Below are positions 60,723-64,000 of a DNA stretch of 64,000 nucleotides, in pieces; position 1 is the stretch's first letter; each line of letters starts with the position of its first letter. Under the pieces are notes generated by a model. The model searched no databases. It was not told the origin of the DNA and saw only the letters and a program-made list of their open reading frames with translations. Origin of the DNA: Xylogone sp. PMI_703. Lineage: Eukaryota > Ascomycota > Leotiomycetes. Location of the stretch: contig JAJTUQ010000002.1 in assembly GCA_021399445.1 (NCBI GenBank), forward strand, positions 310,001 through 374,000. The letters run 5' to 3'. Both the position numbers and the translations under genes were made by a program.

Positions 60723-63700
60723 ATGTCGGCCTCGGGAGACTTAATAGATTTCGAAATAATTGAGAATCAGAAAGAGAATATCCAATCGTTACCCGGTGGA
60801 AGGTCCGCGCGAAACTTAGCAAATTTGTTTTCACCATCCCCCCTCCACAAACACTCAACCCCTACACCTTCGGACACACAGAACCTTAACGATACGATAC
60901 GGAAAGAGTACGAAGATGAATTAGAAAATATCGCAGAGTCGGATGATCCTCTAGACATATACGACCGTTATGTGCGATGGACTTTGGACGCGTATCCTTC
61001 AGCACAAGCAACTCCACAATCACAGCTGCTCCCTCTTCTCGAGCGCGCAACCAAAACATTCCTTAATTCTACACAATATAAGAATGATCCACGGTACCTC
61101 AAATTATGGTTGTTGTATATCAGATTTTTCTCCGACTCTCCTCGTGAAACTTTTGCATTTTTGGCCCGCCATAATATTGGCGAAAACCTCGCCCTATTTT
61201 ACGAGGAGTTTGCAGCATGGCTTGAAGCTGCTGGGAGATGGATACAAGCGGAAGAAGTTTATAAACTTGGGATTGAGAAAGAATCTCGGCCGGCCCCTCG
61301 GCTCTTACGAAAATTCAATGAATTTCAGCAACGATTTGCTCACCGCCCAGAGGATCAGAATGAACCTTCTTCTCCAGCGTTGCCAACCGTGCGACCAGCA
61401 TTAGCAGCTAAGTTGGATCCATTTGCTACGGCAGCTGGACCGCGAGATCCTCAGGCTCCTCGACCTAGCGCAGGTGTTGGTGGTTCGACAACAAAGAGTG
61501 GCAGACAAAAACTCACCATCTTTGCTGATGCAGAGGATGCCCCACCTGCTGTATCTACTCCGGATGCAACAAAAGGCTGGCAAAGTATCGGATCACTAGC
61601 TGATCGGAAAAAGGAAAATGCTATTGAGGCAAAGCCGTGGGCTGGGGAAACGCTTAAGGCAGGTGGGAAAAAGAGCAGTACAAAACTGGCCGTATTTAAG
61701 GACGAGGTTAGTTGAGTTTCCTTTGTTCTGTTTATCATGCCAAATGTTGATAATTATAGGACTAATCATTTGCGGCTATGGCGTTTTGTATCTAGTCTTT
61801 AGTTCATGTGATAAATCCACAAGTTATAATTCCTTCGGAGCAACAAGTTACCGTAAACCCACGAAATGGTAGAAGTGAACGTATTTTTGTCAACCTCGAA
61901 GCTGTCTATCCCATGCCTGAGAAAATTGGTACGGAATTGAGTTTCGAAGAGTTAAGAGCCGCTCACCGTGGATGGCTTACGAAATCGTGGCAAAGAGAAG
62001 GAAACGGAAACGCCGTCATAGTGCCTCTCGATCAAACAGAAGAACCTAACATTAATGTTGGTTCTACTACACGAGAAGTAGTAGAGAAAATTGTTGTAGC
62101 TCGGGACTCAGCTATGCTAGATGAAAATGGCCTGTCGAAGGAACCCCTGCGTGAGACAAAGGGACGTAAAATGAAAATAAAGGAGGTCAACGAAACTCAA
62201 ATAAGTACGTAGACTACTCGTAACACCGAATTTGAGCTGACTAGCAATAGTAAAAGCAAAGCTATCCTCACCTTCTGGACCGAAGCTGACAAAGAGAAAA
62301 TCATCGAAGGAGCCGACAATGACTCTGCATACTAGAGCAGCTACGGATGAGATATATGATCTGTTCAGTCAGCCACTCAAGAGAGCAGGAGAGGAAGAAG
62401 ATGAAGAGGAGGAGGAAGATAGTGAAGAAGAAGATGATGATGGGGATATGACAGATGGTGATTATACCAGTGGAGGAGAGAGCACAGCAACTGGAAGACT
62501 TATAACAACTAGCGAAGCAGGTGATGACGAAACCTCAGATGTAAGGAGTGTTAGTGAATGGTCTGAGTTCACTGCTAGAAAACATATTCCTGACCTAGAT
62601 GATGGGGAGGATACACGTATCTCTCACATGACCGGAAACACAGGGGCTGAAGATGAGGCATCTGAGAAGGGTGAGACTGGAGGGTTGGCTCTGAAGAACG
62701 ACAATGAAAATGAAAGTCGCCACGAAGGGGAAGACTCCGAAGTGGAAGAGTCACTGACACCAATTGAACCTCCTCCTGCTCAAAAGGAAGTATTTGTTCC
62801 TATACCACCGGAAGATTATGTTCCACCAACAAGACCATACCGAGATGCTATTCAAATGTCACAAAATCGTCTTCCTTTCATGACGCCAATAGCAGAGAAG
62901 ACAGAATCATCGCTTGGAGTTGGGACTTATCGAGGGGAAAAGCAAGATTTCGATGTTAAGACCCCCAGTAAAGTCAGTGGCGCTCTAAACCAGTCTCTCT
63001 CACATACACCAGAGAGAGGACTTGATGGCAGTCTATTCCAGGATCTGGAAGGTGGAGTTGATCCATCGGATAAAATTCCCCAGCCGCGCCTGAAGCTTAA
63101 TACAGCGACCTCAGCTGCTCCAAAGGCTCAAGTCAACGGAGGTGCGTTTGCTAAAGATATTTCACAAAAGCAACCTATAGTCAAGGATGCGCAGTGCAAC
63201 CCAGTGGATGATCTTATTCGCCATACCATTTTAGATAACCTTCAACCACCGTTAAGTACCTACGAGGGGTTCCATTCCCATAAGGATGAAACCAGGGGCC
63301 AAAGTACTGAGATTAGAAAATATACCAAAGCTGTGGCCAAGTTAGCCAAGAATGTTGCTGATAAAACTGCAACGAGTATTTCAACTCCACCGATTCTTCG
63401 TTTCCTAGGGACAGAAAGGGAATATGCTGTCAAACGAGAACTCGGAGCCGGTGCTTTTGCACCAGTCTATCTCGTTGAAAATGTGGCATATGAAGACAAA
63501 CAGAACGAAAGCCAAAATCAGCCTGCTGTAATGGGGAGAGGCAAGTTTGATCACCTCGATCGAAAGAAACTTGAAGCGCTTAAGATGGAAGATCCTCCAT
63601 CGGTCTGGGAATTCTATATCATGCGTCAGGCCAAGAGACGCCTCGGAATCTCGAGAGCAGCCGAAAGTATTATCAATGCTTATGAGATGCATTTGTACCA

Positions 63701-64000
63701 AGATGAATGCTATCTTATCGAAGAATACCGCGACCAAGGGACTCTTCTGGATATTATCAACATTGCACGGGCGGATTCAACAACTGCTGGTGGGGTTATG
63801 GATGAGAGCTTAGTTATATTTTTTACGATCGAGCTCTTTCGAACCATTGAAGCCCTACATGCGAAAGGATTACTGCATGGCGATCTGAAAGCTGATAATT
63901 GCTTGATACGCTTTGACACAATCGGAGATGAAGAAGTATGGTCCCCCAGGTATCGGCGAGACGGCACTGGGGGCTGGAACAAGAAAGGTGTAGCCCTTAT
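60723..64000 (+). CDS. BUB1: Spindle checkpoint kinase Bub1, 3' end beyond the window
   Basis: Exons 60723-61706, 61796-62204 and 62251 to the window edge, open and in phase (about 1048 residues seen). It starts with a KEN box (ENQKENIQSLPGGRSARNL). The Mad3/Bub1 TPR region follows (YDRYVRWTLDAYPSAQATPQ; RYLKLWLLYIRFFSDSPRE), then the Bub3-binding GLEBS-like segment TELSFEELRAAHRGWL in exon 2 and a long acidic linker. The kinase domain has ELGAGAFAPVYLVEN and the catalytic loop HGDLKADN with Asp~1009. The last visible residues are just before the expected DFG. It monitors kinetochore attachment and phosphorylates histone H2A. ATG 60684 is an in-frame alternative start; 60723 has the better context (AAAATG). 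Confidence 0.94.

Overview
The window is nuclear DNA from a filamentous ascomycete (Pezizomycotina). Genes carry short spliceosomal introns (about 42-160 bp) with GTATGT/GTAAGT-type donors, CTAAC/CTGAC-like branch sites and AG acceptors. The gene content is fungal: a fused pseudouridine-monophosphate glycosidase/kinase, a VTC polyphosphate polymerase, the methyltransferase RMT2, and THI4 with a TPP riboswitch. A Leotiomycete is my best guess from the general look of the proteins; this is an inference and was not tested.

Layout. 0-6.3 kb: a short-chain dehydrogenase (+), a convergent secreted and probably GPI-anchored protein (-), about 1.6 kb without a recognised gene, and a sugar transporter (+). 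7.1-34 kb is a dense block of housekeeping genes: PsiMP glycosidase/PfkB kinase (+), cohesin RAD21 (-), Golgi Ca2+/Mn2+ ATPase PMR1 (+), COG4 (+), RMT2 (+), hexokinase (-), OST1 (+), VTC4 (-), MCM4 (-), zeta-COP RET3 (+). 34-45.7 kb: SUA5 (-), an intron-containing tRNA-Tyr (-), a 55-residue Cys-rich protein (+), pyroglutamyl peptidase I (-), a frameshifted But2-like secreted protein (+), an old-yellow-enzyme oxidoreductase (+), and an amino-acid permease (-). 45.7-49.1 kb has no recognisable gene and is rich in small TACTGTA-type palindromes. 49.1-52.2 kb: POL5 (-). 52.4-54.1 kb: a broken gag-like retroelement fragment and inverted repeats. 54.2-56 kb: THI4 (-) with its riboswitch. 56.5-58 kb: APN1 (+). 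58-60.7 kb: decayed coding traces only. 60.7 kb to the right edge: BUB1 (+), cut off by the window end inside its kinase domain.

Functional themes. Several neighbours serve the secretory pathway (PMR1, COG4, OST1, RET3) or chromosome replication and segregation (RAD21, MCM4, BUB1). They are not an operon; most pairs are divergent or convergent, with promoters of several hundred bases. Gene ends were set by joining reading-frame blocks at splice sites that keep phase and restore family motifs. All splice junctions are predictions from sequence, without transcript evidence.

The best regulatory signal is the TPP riboswitch upstream of THI4. The least explained places are the 46-49 kb gene desert, the open frame past the APN1 stop, and the frameshifted remnants at 40.6 and 59.3 kb. 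I did not find a clearly new multi-gene system.
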